Assembly (NCBI GenBank): GCA_026413225.1
Contig: CM048553.1
Coordinates: 137,360,190 to 137,424,189, forward strand
Reading direction: 5' to 3'
Length of the DNA: 64,000 bases
Source: Otis tarda
Taxonomy: Eukaryota; Chordata; Aves; Otidiformes; Otididae
Position numbers and translations under genes: made by a program. Below, one piece after another: positions 1 to 11,000 of this stretch. The notes beneath the pieces are model-generated. The model was not told the origin of the DNA. It did no database searches and saw nothing but the letters and a program-made list of their open reading frames with translations. Each line of letters opens with the position of its first letter. The stretch's first letter is position 1.

Positions 1-3000
1 AACCTCAGGGAAGAAAAAGGACTTTTTAGCTGACACAGTAATACATGGCAATAAATCAGCCATGAATATGTTTAGGCTGGAAAATAGGAAAATATTTTTA
101 ACTATCAGGGAGAAGGTTGTCTTCCAGAAGAGGCAAATAAAAGCGTGTACAATTTTAGGACAGCACCTAATGAGCATATGGAAGGGCCACCCTGAATACT
201 GCCATGCTACATCAGGAAGAAGAAGCCATAAGGCATTTCTAATTTGCAGCTGCACATACAGAAGCCCAAGGGGTACCAAATTGCATGGCAGTAAGTAAAA
301 CAATCTCTTCTCTCAACAGAAGAAACTGCTATCTAAGCACAAGTTATTAACGCTGGGATTTAAAGGCCAGTCCTACATAAAAAAAAAAGCAATTTCTGTG
401 CTCTGGAATCAACTCTATCTAGCCTCTGTAGACCCAGCTGCTGCTGCTCCTAAAAGCAGAGAAAGGCAACAACAAGAGCAACAAGCCCACAATAAGTAAC
501 CTCGGCCACCATTCAGATCCACAGCCTAAGCTGGACTGCGAGAGCAAGGGGTTGGCTATAAATCCTCTGCTTTGGAAAAATCACAAGACCTTACAGAAAA
601 GCTTACATACACTTTTGCTATGAATTATTGAGACTTCAGGTAGGACATAGGTGCATTTTGAAGGTGAAAAAAACCTCTGGACATTATCACAAGGCAACCC
701 TTGCTCTCCCTGCCTGCCAAGCCAGGAGCCTGCAGATCTGAAACTTTGGTTTGGGCATGTATCCATCTGTGAAGCATCCTCTGCTTAAGAGGGTGCTTGG
801 ACGATGGCTTAGGGGGCTGCCATTTGATGATTCCTGCCACCTTGGCTGTGGCCGATGACAAGTCATTACACTTCTGATCAGTTTCCAAGCTACAAAACAT
901 TCCAAGCTTTGTGCAGACCACAAGATGGCACAGCTGCAGTAGCTATATAGAACTAGATAAGGCAGCCCGACGTGAACAGATGAAAAATAAAAATTACCAT
1001 AGTATTTAATGTCAATTTGAGATGGGTGGATATGAGCAAAAAATACCCCATTCTGGTGAAAAGACTTTATTTCTAGTTGAAGGGCAGTGTTCTCTGAGCC
1101 TATAAATAACAATGCTGAAATTTTTACTTCCAGTAATGAACTGCTTACATACTTAAAAAAAAAAAAAATTAAGCAGAAAGGACTTTTGAATAAGGAAACC
1201 AGTTTTGTCTGAGACGTAATAGAATCCTGTGACTTTAGATTATTTTCAGTCAAATGTTACAATGACTATGGAATAGTTTTTTAGTTTGGTTTTTTTAAGG
1301 TGGAAAATTCTTTAATACCAACAAACTCTCTCTATCCCATTTGCAACCACTTTCAATTTTTGAATAGCAAAAGAGTTTGGGAACAATCCCTAATTATTGT
1401 TAAAATCAGTAACAGAGAACATCACATCCTAATTCCTCCCCTACTTTTTTTGCAATTTCTTACTTTATTCTCCTTAGCCTAGGATTGAACATAGTAACAG
1501 CTGGTGAGCAAACACAGTGCTTGTCACTGAAAACTCTGAGAATACAAAGTTACTAGAGATTTTTTGAGATAAAATGGTTCCATATCTGCTTTTCTGCAAG
1601 ATTTCGGTCCCCTTGCAAAATCCTGTGAAAGCAAAACAGAGTATCAGCTACAATTGTAACAGCATGATCACAAACATCAGTCAAAGGGACCTTGAAGACC
1701 CCTTGGCTTTCCTTCAGGTAAGAAGTACCAGGAGATGTGCCACCAGCCTGGGAGCATTGCCCATCATGGGGAGAGGGGGTTGCCAACAGACTCTGTAAGC
1801 GTAAGTGATGAAATCACTGAGCTGGAATAGGGCAAGTGGCCATTTCTGAGAGCAGAATTTCAACAACTTTCAGGGGGTTTCTGAAGAAAAGAAAAGAGCT
1901 GAAAAGGAAAGAAAAGCAAAGAGAAAGAGCTGGCATCGTCACATCAGGTACTGCTTCCTGGGAGATGTGCACCTCAGGAGCAGCAGCAGCCTGGGAAAGA
2001 AATTTATTCATTTCACAAAACCATTGGAATAATACAATTTTTCTAAAACATAATTGCAATTTTCTCAAGTCTGGCTATTGAAATGGATTTGAGATACTCT
2101 TCTCAGATCTATGACCTTGTTACTGGATCCATGTCATCAAATCCCTGTTGCATATGAAGGATGATGGCCTGCACCTAGGAAAATATTTGGGCACCTAAAG
2201 CAGAGCTTAGAGACCGAAGCTTTGCCAAAGTCCAAAAACGTGACTCTATGTCATAGGCCTCAGACACTCTCCTAGATGGCTGTGCTGTCTATTATATGTA
2301 TATATGTGCTTACTTCTGGCCTGGTTGTGAGGCAGAAAGCCTTTGGCATTTTTCTCAGTGGCAGTCCTCAAACACTTCTTAATTCAAAACCTGTTACTCA
2401 TATGTTGCCATTGGTGGGAGGGCACAGATGGGAGGGTACATAGGCACAGAGGAGGAAGGAAACAGTAATTATTTACACACCCCAGCAAACCTCAAGCACT
2501 TGAATAAATTAACCAGGCTCCTAAAATTACTCTGTAGGCTTCTTCAGAGCTGATATAGACCGGGATCCTTAAGACTGGACTTAACCCTGTGGTGGAGCCT
2601 CACTTCCTTCTTCAGCTGTCTGGAAAATTGTCCTTCCAGGTTTGACCAATAATCAGTGGCTAAAGCTTTGCAATGCAAATAACCTTATGATCCCCTTCTG
2701 AAGGGGAAAGCAGCTGGGATGTATGGATTGCTCAGGACCGTTGCCTATATCTGAGTCTGACAGGTACTGTGAACGGGATCTCTTTGGGTTTGGATTAAAT
2801 ATGAAATTATTCTTAGCCGCAGACTCGCAATAGCAGTTTTCTCCTACCTTTTTTTCTGGGAATGTTGCAAATACAAAGAACAAAAGTGCATCTTTTTTTT
2901 TTTACTGTGCTTTGCATTGTTACGCTTCTGACTCACTGTCATGTTCTGATCTCTTCCTTTTTTCCTCTTCTTAGATCTTATAAGTAAATATCTGGCTTAG

Positions 3001-6000
3001 CCATCCAGCCACACAGCAGGCTTTTTCACAACACGAGCTGAAGTTTCTGCTGGATGCCCCATTACAGTCATTTTTATTACACTGCTTGTTTCCAAAACAG
3101 TCCCGCAGGGCTGGTCATGAGCAGAATGTGCATGGGAGAGTCTACACGGTATATTAATTATCATCACACATCCTATGCATCTCACAGGTTGTTGTCCTAA
3201 AATCTACCTGTCCTAAAAAGTTGTCCTAAAATCTACCCAAATTGTCTCGATCTACCTGAAGGAACGTGTAAAAAATGTGTGTTACATCTTGCAAGGGACA
3301 ACCAATATTCTGTGTACAGTGATGAGCATATAGTTTACTCAGGCACTTCTAATGCACTGCTGTGCATTAGTGACCCAGAACTGTTCCATCTTTACTGTGT
3401 TTAACTTTATAATGATGCTTTCCTATCCCAGGAGTATTTTGTGTCCCCCACAAACAGAAAGGGGGCCAGTAAAGAGAAACTGAGGTTCATAGCTCCTAGT
3501 CTAAAGCCTCCCTTAGATGCCAGGAGATCCCAGGCTTGGCATTTCCCACTGGCTGGGAAGAGTCTGTCAAAGGCACTGAACTATTAAGGAAAATTAGACT
3601 TCGGAACCTACATGAAAACTGGATTGAATAAGTAGGTCTTCAGTGATTTTCTCAAACATTTATAGAAAGAGCATGCAAATAAACAAAAAGAACAAAATCA
3701 TGTTCTAGTGCAAGCTGTGTGGTTTCCTCCTGCAGAAGCTCTTACCAACACAGAGACCAGTATCTCCCTCATGTGTAATTATGGCTTTACACTACATTTC
3801 TTTTCCTGGTGATATAGCGAAGAGCTCCAATACACACAGAGTGCATCCAGGTTCACCTGCTGATGTATATCCTGCATCCCAGTTGCCTACACTGAATTGC
3901 TGTTGGAATGCACTGTGGCTCTGGTCCAGCCTGCGTCTGTGTTTCCTTTCCCCCACAGAGTGGGTACAAAGTGGAGGGGAGGAAGGGCATGGGAGTAGAC
4001 TCAGGTCTTCCCACAGAAGGGATCAGGGTGAGAGCAAAGTGACATCCCAGACCTGGAGACTTTGAGGTGGTTTTCATCCAATGAACCAGACATAGCCACA
4101 CACTCCTTATAGAGGCAGCTGACCCAACATTTTTCCAGATGCATCATCACTCCTTTTTGGATTTAGTAGATCTGTCCTTGCTGTCACTGGCACAGATACC
4201 ATATGGAAGGGGACTCACTTTTCCATCCTCACAGTCCCATTTGTGGAAGCATGGAGCTGTAAAGATACTGGCTGGGATCAGATTAGTCCATGTGCAAGAC
4301 ACAAGGTTAAGGGAAAAGTGGCCCCTAGCATCCTTTTACCGCTCATATAACAAGCTACAGCCACACACATCCTAACTCTGAAATTTCTCTGTTGTTACAG
4401 CTTACAATCAAGAAATGTAATGAGGGAGCTATTACAGCGGGCAGCAGTTGGGCACTCAAGCCAGAGGCTGTTTTGGGGGTGGCCTGCAGAGCACCAGACC
4501 AGATATTCAAATCGAGACAAAACTGCATGTTCTGAGAGCTGAAGAGAGACATCTTATTATGCTGACTCAACTCCTTTAATTGAGAGGTACCAATCCACTC
4601 CTGTGGCCAAAAGAGGACCATAAAGCTGATCCATTTCCCGAGCCAAGGGCAAATCGTACTTTTCACCCGTGGTGTACCCGAGCGTGCAAGCTGTTCTGCT
4701 GGAAAGGCTGTATTTTGACACAAGCACTAGATAGTGTTTTTTCCTATCATTTAGAGGCAACACACATCGCTAACCATCATGAAGGGATTTAGAAACTTGA
4801 TTAGACAGTTAGGCAGCTTGCATTTCCTCAGTAAAAAGGAAGCTTTGCTGTCTATCTCAGCGCTGATGGCTCTTGTTGCACAGCCCACTGCACCACAAGT
4901 GTAAGGTAGCTGTTGCTGACAGTTTTCATTTGTTTATTTTTTCCCAGATAAAAGGGCAACATCATTAAATACTGGCTGACCACTTCATTTCACATGAGCG
5001 AAGATGTTGGTACACTATGCTGTTTTCTAAATAAAAGTTTAACTATATGACATGTGGCAAGAAAAAGAGCAGGCAGTTTTAGGTTTTATCCTGTTCCGCA
5101 CATGGAACAACTCTATTTCTTCTAACAGATTATGAGCAGCACGGGTCTATGGCTGCAGAAGTGAGCGTATCACTCTGTGCTGACCTCTGCTAACCTCACC
5201 CGGGTGTTTCACAAAGCCATCATCCTCCCAGTAAGGTAGCAAGTACCATACCCGTACTCCCACATGATGGGGAACCATGGGGCCATGTTCTCCTCTGCGT
5301 TCCCCTCTCTTCCCCCTCACAGCCTCTTGCTCAGAGACAGAGGGAAACCATTGAATGAATAGGGAAGCTGGTAAAATTCAGAGCTTTCATCCTGCTTGTG
5401 TTGTTAAAATGGAGATATTACGTCAGAAAATTTTAAAGTGCTATAAAGAAGAATCACCAGTAAGTTATGCACCTGCTCTATTCAGATATGTTTGCTTATC
5501 TGAACCTGAAAACTGAAGTCTCTAAAAATGATTACTTTCATGTTTCTATGTCACGCAAAGGTGATTTGCAAATAAGATTTTCAATAGTGGAAATAAGTTA
5601 TTTTTGCTTCTTATGTTTTAATTTTTGCCCTATAAAATATCAAGATTACACTTTTTTTTTCCGTACTGTTTTTAAGGAAGATTTCTCTAGACGAACTTAA
5701 AATATTCATGGTAAATGTTAAGACTTAATAAAAGGGGAAAGACACTGGCTCTTCAACAAAAGTCTTTTCATTCCAAGATAGTAATTAATCAATAAAGTTA
5801 AATATGTAAATTATTGTTGTGGTTGTTGTTGTAGTTATAACTGTAAACAAAAACAACCCCCTCTACAATCTAAAGCAGCTTTTCCTTAACTCCACTCACC
5901 CTCCTGGCTCTTGAGACAACCTTTGGACTTTTTTCTTCTTTTCTCTCTTTGGAAAGAAATACATTCCCATGCTTCCACCAGAAAAATCAGATTAACTAAA

Positions 6001-6234
6001 ACCCTTTCAGTATTATTAAAAAATAACCTGAGATCATTTTTCCATCACTTTTTAAAGTCATCTTTAGGAAGAGAGATAAAAATTTCTCACCCTGTGAAAT
6101 GCCTTGCCTTTCCTTTCCGACAGTTGTCTCTCTCCTCTCTCAGATTTTTTCAAATGTGGAAAGGGAGGTGGTGAGAGAAGGAGTTAAAGAAATTTTGATA
6201 GATATGGCATTGATTAATTATTGCTGTGCATCCT
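1..6234. other. Intergenic region, no gene supported
   Basis: AT-rich DNA without recognisable coding exons, RNA genes or tandem arrays. Open frames here (the longest is a 188-codon minus-strand frame at 687-1253 that reads through an A-run as a Phe run) look like chance. In mammals TMEM64 lies head-to-head upstream of NECAB1; none of its conserved membrane segments was seen here. A small TTG-rich patch lies around 5812-5835. Confidence 0.6.
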
Positions 6235-6785
6235 AAGGAATCAAGTTGATAAATAGTGCTTAATGTTTTGCTAACTACTTGCTTAATAATTTGCTAACCA
6301 TTGTGCAAACTATTTGAAGCAGAAAGTCTTGCAATTCTTCACGAAAGACAGTTCCTGGTAAGGACTAGGGGGTCGCTTCAAGAACCAGCTAAAACTGACC
6401 CTGCAGCTTGAATGAAAGCCAAGGGATAACTGAGTTTGCGCAAGAACAGAAGGTTACTAGCAGTGACGAAGAGGAGTCACCTGCCTTCATCCCCACGACC
6501 CCTGACGACCACCACCAGGAGGCACTGCGCAAGCCCAGACAGGAGGAGTCTATTAAAATGACCCCTTGGGACTAATTTTAATACGAAGCGGGGATAGGTC
6601 ATGCATATGTATAGGCGTAATACGAAACTTTATGTATATGTAACACTTGGTTGTATAAATTTACAGTGGGCTACCGCGTCAGGTGCGCACGATTTTGGTG
6701 GGACTACCCCCCGTGCTGCCCAGCGCTGAATAAACATACCTACTTTACAATCTTACAGATTGTGGAGTCCGTTTTCCGCATGTCA
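6235..6785 (+). mobile_element. Probable old solo LTR of an endogenous retrovirus, sense orientation
   Basis: The block has the layout of an LTR: an AT-rich start, CpG-rich middle, TATA-like box (tgtataaattt near 6652), a polyadenylation signal (gaataaac near 6728) and a short downstream U5-like end. Its composition contrasts with both flanks. I could not find a convincing target duplication, so both ends are approximate and the family is not assigned. It looks old, and no internal retroviral region is attached. Confidence 0.5.
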
Positions 6786-6937
6786 GTGGAAGGAGCAGGA
6801 ACACCCATGCAGAACAAACCATGCCATGACCAAGGCTTTTCATACAAGAAGGTGTTTTAAAGTAAAAATTTCACTCTACCATCTGTTATGTAGTGTAGTA
6901 TCATCTATAATAACATATAATGAAATATATAATATTA

Positions 6938-7036
6938 GAGTGACCTGGTCTAGTGGAAAGTGTCCCTGCCCAGGGCAGGGGTTTGGAACTAGATGATCTT
7001 TAAGGTCACTTCCAACCCAAACTATTCTATGATTCC
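6938..7036 (+). mobile_element. CR1 LINE 3'-end fragment, sense
   Basis: Short 5'-truncated CR1: contains the 'gaactagatgatctttaagg' type 3' UTR followed by 'cttccaacccaaactattctatgatt', the typical CR1 ending with one octamer. It lies about 0.9 kb upstream of the NECAB1 start codon. Confidence 0.85.
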
Positions 7037-7149
7037 ATTATATCATTTATATTATTGTAATATACAACATATAATTGCAATGCCGTCCGCTGGTGGTGTG
7101 TGGTGGGAGAATACAGACAATGCCACGTAATAAACCTCTTGGCACACGT

Positions 7150-8040
7150 CTGAAGTAACATGAGAGGGCAGTTTCCCTCAGAGCTGCTCTCCCCCCTCGC
7201 CCCGCCATCCTCCTCCTCACCTGCCCTCGCCCCGCAGAGCCGGCTCCTGCCCTATCCCGCAGCTCCCTGCTTCCTGCCCTCCACAAACACCAGCACCCCC
7301 GGGTCTCCTCAGCTCCTGATTTTTGGCCAGGCCACCTCGAGGGACTGTGTTATATTTACGGACCTTAGTTTGAAGCCGGCGCGCTTTTGCAGAGCCTGGC
7401 TTATCGTGACACCTGCATCGGCCATAGGACACGAGTGTTAAGCCCCAGCACCCCTCCACGCTGCTGAGGCTTCCAAGCACGTGCAGTCTGGGGTCCTGCA
7501 GTCCCAGAAAGATCTTCCCCCCACCCCAATGACCGTTATTGAAGGGGAAAACAGCCAAAATGAGAATTAAAACCCGGCATGACAAAGACAGACTGCAAGG
7601 ACCGACTTTCTCGTGGAGAGAAAGCAGTGTCTACCCACGAACACGCTTTGAAGATGCCACAGGGGGGGCTGCAGGGCAGAATAGGCCAAGCCCCCACCAC
7701 GACCCCGGACGGGTGAGCAGCACCAATGGCCGCCTCTCCTTCAGCCCCTTTCGGGGGGGTTTCCCAGCGACAGGCGAGGCGGGGCGTGCGGCCCGGCCCC
7801 CCGGCACAGCAGCCAGCCCCGGCGCCGGGGGGGGCGGTCCGACACTCCCGCAACCCTCCACCCTCCCGCCTCCAGCCCCGGCCCCGGGCCAGCCGGCGCT
7901 GCGAGCGGTGTTGGCGGCGGCGGGCGGATGGCGACGGAGCTGGGCGCGGGGCTGCGCATCTTCCGCGATGTGAGTACGCGGGACATCAACCCCTCCCTCC
8001 GGCACAGGCAGCGATTGCGAGCTTTTTGGGGCGATAGCGT
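7150..8040. promoter_or_regulatory. CpG-rich promoter region of NECAB1
   Basis: The only long GC- and CpG-rich stretch in the window, densest from about 7690 to 7990, enclosing exon 1. It contains a GGGGCGG (GC-box, Sp1/KLF type) at 7831-7837 next to a G-run, and no clear TATA box, as expected for a CpG-island promoter. Transcription start sites cannot be fixed from sequence. Open frames on both strands here are a consequence of GC richness. In mammals the neighbouring upstream gene is transcribed divergently, but no divergent exon is visible here. Confidence 0.7.
7928..7969 (+). CDS. NECAB1: NECAB1 exon 1 coding part (residues 1-14)
   Basis: Reads [14 protein letters not shown] and ends on a complete GAT codon before a strong donor (gtgagt at 7970). 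The ATG at 7928 has G at +4 but C at -3, a middling Kozak context. I read the frame back to about 7700 and found no in-frame stop and no other in-frame ATG, so 7928 is the only supportable start. Only the last residues, I-F-x-D, resemble the human N-terminus (recalled as ...GMSIFLD before ILRRADKN); the human Ser/Glu-rich leader is absent. It lies in a CpG-rich promoter, which supports a real first exon. The 5' UTR boundary cannot be read from sequence alone. Confidence 0.85.
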
Positions 8041-11000
8041 CTTTTTTTTTTTTCTGTTTTGCCTTTTTTCCTTGTCTTTTTTTTTTTAAATCCTTTTTTT
8101 AAAATAATTTTTTCCTTTTTCTTTTCTATTTTTTCCTTTTTATTTTTTATCTTTTTCCCCCCTTTTTAAATTTCCCTTACTTTGGTTTTTTTTTTGTTTT
8201 ATTTTGTTTTGGTTTTTTTTGGTTTTTTGTGTTTGTTTTTTTCCTGGAGCTGGCATTTCCTCCCTGGGGTGGAAGGGGGTGAAGCCCAGCAAGGCTGTGG
8301 GCGTTTCTTTTTCCCTTTTCCCTTTTCCCTTTTCCCTTTCCTTTTTCCTTCTTCTTCCCATTTCCATTCCTCTTCCCCTTTCCTTTTTTAAAAATGTTTT
8401 TGCCATTTGAAATGTTAATAAGGGGAATGAGTTTGCTTCCGATGGTGTGCATGTGTGAGGAGAGCAGGTTAGCGGTTGGGAGTGGTTAGGAGAGGTGCTG
8501 GGTGAAAACGCTGTCACTTTTCAAAATACACTGCTTGGATTTTTAAATTATTTTAGGGTTTTTTTTCCGGGCTTTTCACTGAAAAGTTTCTCACCCTGCA
8601 AAAGTTTTTTTTTTTTCTCAAAATGCACAGGCTCCCTCACATCCCCTTAGACCCTGATGGATTTGAGGTGCTCTGGGTTGATGTGCGGAGCAACCCTGAG
8701 CCCCTCAGCCCATTGAGGGGGAGCCCAGCGAGGTGCCCTCTTGTGCATTTGCCATCCTGCCCCTCAGGGATGCTGTGCTAGACCATCACCAAAGGCTCAG
8801 CATCTCACCAGATGCAGCTGTAAAGTTTTTTTGTCTAGACTTGTCCAGCATGGAGCATTTCTTTGGTCCAAGGCGAGTTCTGATAAAAGGCAAACTCCTA
8901 CCCAAAGATCTCTGAAGTATCCCCAGTCTTTGATGAGACCTACAAATCTTCAGACCAGCTCTACTGCCAACTCTGATCTGCTTCAGACCAACTCATATAC
9001 CAGGGTTAGTCCACAATATCAGCTGGAAATGACATGTTCTGTATTAAATGACCCTGTATCAAGATGTTTTCTCTAGTGTGCCCACATTAACTTCCCCAAC
9101 CTTTTCCTCAAATTATTTCAAACAGCCCTCACCTGCTTATCTCCTGATTTCTCTAGCCTCCATGAAAAATCATTTAAAGTAGACTTTGTTGACTTTTATT
9201 ATTTCCATTCAAGTGTACAATGAAAATGCAGCTTTTTTTTGTCTTATAGATACCACTTGTAGGAGAAACAGGAAAATTGCAGGCATACATCGCAAAGACA
9301 GAAGGGAAACCTAAGTTGCCAGGAAAGAGTTAAAAAACATTAAATGGAGCCAACTCTCCAATTTAACTCAGTGTACTGGGTTAGGAAACTGCATATGGTC
9401 AGAGTATCTGATAAACTGAAAACTTTTGATTTCATCCGAAGTAAAAAAAATAAATAAAATGAAAATTATTTGTTTAACTTTCATCATTTTCTTAAAGCAG
9501 TGTCAGGTTCATATTTATAGAAAAGCAGGGGGACACGCACTGCTCCTTTTTATTGGGTGTAACGGGGCAGAAGAAAACCATTAATTCTCAGAGCACCGTG
9601 TTTCTCCACCCTTCTCCAAATTTCACAAATCCCTCCACTTCCAGCTGAAAATCTGCAAAACCTTTCAGCACACCGGCTTTGCAGCCTGTTAACATACAGT
9701 TACTAACCCCAGCACAGCGCCAAGTCCTACAGGCAGCGTGGAGGTGGGTACCCTGACAAGCAGGCTGACTTTTCCTTCAGGTGACACAAAAAGGACACAA
9801 GGCTGCCTGCCAGCGACATAGGAGAAAGACCAACAACAGTTCCCCAAAAAATCCAGCCGAACCGGCCGGGAACCTAGGACTGTATTTTACCTGTTACGGA
9901 CAGTAGAAAGAGTTTTTAATTTATTTTAATAATGCTTTTCATGATCTTTCCTTTGCTCTGCATTTAGTCTTTAGTTTTCATTAGGAGAAAATTTTCAGTT
10001 TAAGAGTAAAAATTTAAAACCCCTAAATGAGTCCAGTCCTCATTCTGAAAACTGAGTTGCAATATATGATTTATTTGGATGTGTAAGGAGGCAAGATGTC
10101 ATGTTACTAAGTTTATTTCATACTTCACATGCTGTGAACTTGGGTCAATGCCAAGTTCAGCTTGTAGTGAAGTCCTGGATGTGGGTCACAATTCTGTGAG
10201 TCTCCCTGCCAGCCCCACTCTACAGAACACAGTCACGAAGGTGCTGTTGGAACAGAGCTTAGCACCAAGATCCTTGGGTTTCTCATTTGGTTTCATGTCT
10301 AGGAGCAGAACAGTTATGGCATGCACTGGAAAGGCTGTTTAAATACTACTAGCAATTTATCAAACCGGAGAATGTTTCCATTGCTGTCAGCTCTCAAAAA
10401 TATATGTGCCCATTTTGAAACTCCTTTACTGATGTTCATACCAGCAACAGAATCACAAAATCATAGAATAGTTTGGGTTGGAAGGGACATTGAAAGGTCA
10501 TCTAGTCCAACCCTCCTGCAAGGAGCAAGGACATCTCCAACCAGATCAGGTTGCTCAAAATCCCATTCAACCTGTCCTTGAATCTTTCCAGGGATGGGGC
10601 ATCCACCACCTCTCCAGGCAACCTGTTCCAGTGCTTCACCACGCTCAGTGTAAAAAATTTTTTCCTTATGTCTAATTTGAATCTGCCTCCCTCTGTTGTG
10701 AAACCATTACCCCTCATCCTTTCACAACAGGCCCTGCTAGAGAGTTTCTCCTCATCTTTCCTGTAGGCCACCTTTAGATACTGGAAGGCCGCTATAAGGT
10801 CTCCCCAGAGCCTTCTCTTCTCCAGGCTGAACAGCCCCAACTCTCTCATCCTGTCCTCACAGGAGAGGTGCTCCAGCCCTCTGATCATCTTTGTGGCCCT
10901 CCTCTGGACTCACTCCAGCAGGTCCATGTCCTTCTTATGTTGGGGGCTCCAGAGCTGGATGTAAATAGAAACTATATTCAGAACACAACAGAAACTATAT

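Noticed and set aside
687-1253. 188-codon minus-strand open frame, the longest in the window
   Set aside because: It reads a Phe run out of an A/T homopolymer, has no domain-like composition and stands alone. A frame of this length is near chance expectation for 64 kb read in six frames.
1-6234. Possible upstream gene (TMEM64, expected neighbour in mammals)
   Set aside because: None of its conserved membrane segments appear on the minus strand; it is probably further upstream.
7160-8037. Many overlapping long frames on both strands around the promoter
   Set aside because: GC-rich CpG-island DNA lacks stop codons; only the frame starting at 7928 connects to the NECAB1 exons.
8140-8517. 125-codon minus-strand Lys/Glu/Gly-rich frame
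   Set aside because: A translation of the pyrimidine tract read in reverse; low complexity, not a gene.
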